64,000 bases of DNA. Source: Ancylostoma caninum. Taxonomy: Eukaryota > Nematoda > Chromadorea > Rhabditida > Ancylostomatidae. The DNA lies in the NCBI GenBank assembly GCA_037903475.1, contig JBAJFG010000590.1, positions 868,001-932,000 of the forward strand, in the 5' to 3' direction. How positions within the stretch are numbered: the first letter of the stretch is position 1; every line of letters begins with the position of its first letter. The translations under genes and the position numbers were made by a program. Positions 59,837-64,000 of this stretch are shown here, one piece after another. The notes below the pieces were generated by a model, which was given only the letters and a program-made list of their open reading frames with translations, was not told where the DNA came from and ran no database searches.

Positions 59837-61172
59837 CTACCGGCCCAGGTTTTTGTCCAGAGGAATGGGGTCTTGGTTGGCCATAAACGTGTGACAAGTC
59901 ATTAGAAAGCTAGAGAATGGATGCAAATTAAATGTGAAAAGCGTGAGAATCTATACGACGAGCAACTATTTCGCCCGTGAGCACTTCTCGCTTAACTCTG
60001 CTGAAATTTCAACATGAAAAATGTCGCGGTTCAAGCAGAAGTGCGATGTCTGCGGATCTATGTGGTTTTTCCGAATGACTAGCAAAGCATGGTTCGTAGC
60101 CTCAATTCCGTTCTTTCCTGAGAATTTCTTTCCTTTTTCATCCTCTCTCTACTGTTCGTGTGTTTCATCCCTTTGCTTCTTTTCAGTGTGACAGAAAATA
60201 AGTCTTTAGCGTTGCTCCAACCTATTGGCAGACACTTCTTCCACGTTGAACGTAGGTAGTGGAGTGCATCCGACGCTGAACTCTGTTTGGAGGCAAAATG
60301 CGAACAGCAGTCAGATTATTCTCTTGCGAATTTTTCATCCCCTTTGAGGTAGCGATATGATAAGAACAAACACAACGCAGTCAATAGTCCTCGACTGCAG
60401 GGTGAACGAGGCGGAAATGAATTCCAACCATCATTTATACCAATGATCAGAGATGTCGGTGCAGGTCTGCGATTAATTCCAGTTCAGCACCCACCCTTTA
60501 TTCCTAGGTTTTTTATTGATTATTAGAAAGTTGCACAGCGTTGCAAACAATTGATGCACGCCTTTTCTATCTATTCAGTTGCAATGAAAGTCATAAGACT
60601 GCCTATGTGCTTACTAAAGGTATGGCTCTTCCGTTTCTTAATTTCTTAGCGGTTCTTCACGTTTCGATAATGTTGTGCTTGTAGTTTAGTTGTGTCGACT
60701 GTTTTTTATACATGATTGTTTTGTTTTTCATTGGGCTTAATGATGGGCAGCGTTTTTCAACTCCACAATTCTTTGCGATCATGTTCACATTCTTTAACTC
60801 CTCAAGAGCAGAAACGCCTTTCCCAAGAAAAGCTTATAGATGGAAGTTTTATTACTAACAGGTAGTCAAATGAACTGAAAAACCTTGCATGTAATTACGT
60901 ATCCTCCCTGAAATCCTGTCTGTCATATTCCCTTCCTGCCCTGTCCTTTATGGGAAGATTTTGTATTTTTCCTCGATGGGTTTTGGTAGGCAAAATACGA
61001 AATTTGCAGCACAAGTATAACGAAAATACGTAATGAAGCGAAATCAGTAAAAGAGAAGGAAAAGGTAGAATTTGAAATCGATGTTTTATGCTATTCGAGT
61101 CCTGCAGCACATCCGCCATAGAACCAACAAAATCACACCATACGTAAACAAAAAAAACCAACAAATATAGTA
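59837..61172. other. Intergenic, nothing assigned
   Basis: Small frames only; no repeats of note by eye. Confidence 0.4.
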
Positions 61173-61923
61173 CAGGGTGGCCCATAATCAGGGTGACAAA
61201 AAAAACACTCATTTGAAACGCATTTAAACTTCACGTGGAAATGCGACGTGGTATTTTTGTTCTCTATTGAGCAAAGAAATATGGAGTGAACAATAAACAA
61301 AAACAAAAGTGGTGTTCGAAAATGTCATCCATCTGCTGCTGCATTAACACCGAAACATTTGATAATTTCGCTCCCGGTGGCACGCCACCGATATCGTCTA
61401 ACTCAGCCTTAGCCAACCGAAGCTCATTTCAATAGTTATGAGGAAAAATCAACGGATTCGCATCTTTGTTGGGTTTCGGTGAACCCATTGTCTCAGAAAC
61501 AGTGCAAGTCAAACGACCCAAGGGGATGGAATTTAGAATTCCCTAGGGGGTGATCGTCAAAATCACTGAAATTTTCCCTCATTTTTACGTTTCTTGCAAG
61601 CTGTATCACACCTTCCACTTTCAGTTCTATCAGAACTTGTTCTTTAAGTATTAGAATCACTGCGAGAACCGATTTTTTGCACCCGTCAACGATTTGAGAA
61701 CGCAGCGTGCTAAAACCCCGTCGTTCCAAAAATAAGCGTCAGCAGTAGGTAAGAATCAGTGGGAAATTTCCCACGTTATATGTTTAGACTGGAGGTGATA
61801 AACAAGAGATAAACAATAAATAAATATGTTCTTGAGAAAGATGCAGCTATCCAGAATAAATTGAAAGAATAGACTGAGAGAGCGGAAGCTTGCACAGTGT
61901 CACCATAATTATGAGCCACCATG
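61173..61923 (-). mobile_element. Decayed mariner-like element
   Basis: About 750 bp flanked by TA dinucleotides (61171-61172 and 61924-61925). Ends: CAGGGTGGCCCATAATCAGG on the left, and the complement of CATGGTGGCTCATAATTATGG on the right, with about four mismatches over 26 bases. The minus-strand interior keeps a 78-codon frame (61493-61729) and, nearer the left end, a frameshifted remnant of the DG-HFEH-type transposase C-terminus. Too short and broken to be autonomous. Confidence 0.65.
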
Positions 61924-61925
61924 TA

Positions 61926-64000
61926 TAATGCCAATGAAAAGCAACATGAAAAATGAATAGTTCATCGTTGTCGTTAGTATAAACACATCAGCGAACGATT
62001 TTCGCAAATGCCGACGCTGTCAGGGAGCGTCGGTCGTTGTTTATAGCTATCTCCTTTGTTAATGTCCGTATCGGCGAAGCGAAGCGTAGCGAAGTTCCGA
62101 TTAAAATCAATACGCAAAAAATACGCACGATAATAAAAAGCTTACAGCTCTGGAGGTGAGGGACGTTTGGGGTCATAAAACAACGAAATGTTCCCTGCAG
62201 TCGAGCTCATATCTGCGCAAAGTACAGCTTCTTTGTATTGTGGACATACTATGAAAACAATCTGTATCCCTTTTTATTGAAGTCCAGTGGTCCTGCAGTT
62301 ATTTTGCGCAGAATTGCATGCCATGCTAACTGTGCAGCCTGCATGTAGAGGATGATATGATATCAATCATGCTTAGCCTTACTGCTACAGTTATAACTAG
62401 CCCATTACTGTTGTTGTTTAATCTTACCTCGAAGTTCGAAGTTGATTTCATTGTGTTTAAATGTTATGATGCAATTCACACCCCGTTGTATTGCCATCGT
62501 CGTGGGACCACTTTAGCACTGTCTCTCGCTCATTGTACTGTCTTTGCCATTTTTTTCACGCTCGCTGCCTGCACCCTCTAGGAACCTTGGTCTCTCGTTT
62601 TTGAGTTGTATCGTCCTTCGACTATCTTGATCGATTCGAGTGCGGCTGCGTAGGATATTACTACTGAAGCAGAAGTTAATAAACCAGTGAGTAAATTCAC
62701 TGTTTCATTCAAGGTAAGGGGACTAAATCCCCTACACAATCTGGACAGGTAGCGGACGCTACTTGCACATGCGAACTTTTCATCTTACCAGAGTATTAAG
62801 AAAAGCTATTCTTGTTCCTCAAACCAAAGATGGCCAATATTTCGTGTTGGTTTTTAGATACACAATTGATAGCGTTGATCACCAATATGTATACAGCGTG
62901 AAGTCCATTTCTACAAACAGTGTTGGGTTTTTTTTCTTTCAAACGGCACCACTTCACTTCAGTTAGATGCATTTTCATCGCCATTCATGTTCGGGACCTT
63001 CATGGAACCTCTTAATAGCCACAATGGACAATTGTAATACTACACTTGTCCACTTTTGTTCTCTTCCGGACGTAGCGCGATTTTACTCTCTTGGTGCAAA
63101 CCGTTCATTACATTTTTTAATACTCAGATAGAATGCGTCTATGGTGAAGATGGAGAAAAGTAGTCTTCCCAAAGTTCGGCAACGAAACTACCAAGGTCCG
63201 GAAAGAGTGAGCGAAATATGTGGGGATATAAGCGTGCTTCAAATCAGCAACTCAATGGTCTCCGTTTGTTTTTGCATGGCAAAACTACACAGATGTGTGA
63301 TGAGATATTCAAAATACAGTTTTCATGTCAACTATTATGATCAGGAAGAAATGGCTACTGAAGCTCTTGCATAGTCTAACATCTTCTTAGGAGACATAGT
63401 ACATTGTTTTGAATTATTCATCGTGCACAACTCAAGAGTTTCCTCTAATCTGTCAAGTAGGTGTCGTAAATGTCCTGAAAGACGCGTCACTGTTAGGCCA
63501 GATCAGGTCTGTCACATATTCTGACTTCTTTATTGTGTCTTATCTGCTCCATTCTTCTCAGGCCTCATAAGCTGCCTACAGACTCAATAAGCCCTTTGCG
63601 CAGATAAGAGCAGATATGATTCTTCCATCAAAAAATATGTCGCAGTAATTATTTTCGTTTCAATGCCTTGTCTCCTACTTCTACTTCTTATATCGCTTCT
63701 TTATACTACTACTACTCTTATTATTTATATAAATTCTTTGCAAAATTCCAAATTTTTAAAATTTATCATGAGTGAAAATCTTTTTGTATGTAAAAATTCT
63801 CTCAGAGTGTTCTTCGTTCTTATCTCAGCTGAGGTGATGCAATGATAATGGCAGTTTTCAAGTCGACACAGAGTTCGATCCTAGCACTAACACTTGCTTG
63901 TGGTCGTTCAATGTAGAAGAGTCAGTACCTGAAAAGTCCCGGACAGATTACAGGTAGATGGCTAGTGCAAGCCCAAAATGGATCGTTACAACAATTTTGC
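61926..64000. other. Right flank, nothing assigned
   Basis: Small open frames (for example 62357-62581 and 63141-63374, both +) lack recognisable domains or convincing splice context. Confidence 0.4.

Noticed and set aside
63860..63890. tRNA T-arm-like GTTCGATCC
   Set aside because: No matching acceptor, D or anticodon arms upstream.
1..64000. CRISPR array, prophage or bacterial operon
   Set aside because: Spliced eukaryotic genes throughout; the tandem repeats lack spacers.

Overview
The window looks like chromosomal DNA of a nematode, most likely a strongylid (clade V) parasite. The evidence is three worm-like multi-exon genes with short TTTTCAG-type splice acceptors, a BEL/Pao retrotransposon with a phlebovirus-like envelope remnant as known from nematode Cer7-type elements, and abundant short DNA transposons. 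The species cannot be named from the sequence alone. Gene models below were built by hand from reading frame, splice sites, phase and family knowledge; no search was run.

Layout. (1) 2128-12216, + strand: a homologue of protein phosphatase 1 regulatory subunit 37 (leucine-rich repeats plus an RVxF docking motif); 19 exons are readable and the 5' end is missing. Two short inverted-repeat transposons sit in its introns. (2) 16498-27097, - strand: a complete 23-exon MAP4K3/5-type germinal centre kinase (C. elegans gck-2 type), kinase domain first and CNH domain last, converging on the first gene. (3) 29246-39521: a transposon nest. Two 553-bp foldback elements, each with a perfect 8-bp target duplication, lie close together. 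The second is split by a young BEL/Pao element with LTRs that read as identical and one uninterrupted 2189-codon gag-pol-env-like frame. The BEL element is bordered by a direct duplication of about 21 bp, far longer than LTR integrases normally make. (4) 39522-53711: gene-poor, with a 43-bp minisatellite that has a 172-bp higher-order period, a 59-bp minisatellite that is stop-free in all three forward frames, an AT microsatellite and a perfect 29-bp-arm hairpin. (5) 53722-58806, + strand: a complete nine-exon M20-family metallopeptidase (350 aa), with two neighbouring introns that use GC donors. (6) 58807-64000: no gene recognised; two decayed mariner-like elements.

The three host genes are not an operon and show no common pathway: one is a phosphatase-1 partner, one a stress/growth signalling kinase, one an amidohydrolase/peptidase. 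The most unusual material is in the transposon nest (long target duplication, tandem leader hairpins, truncated envelope domain) and the two minisatellites.
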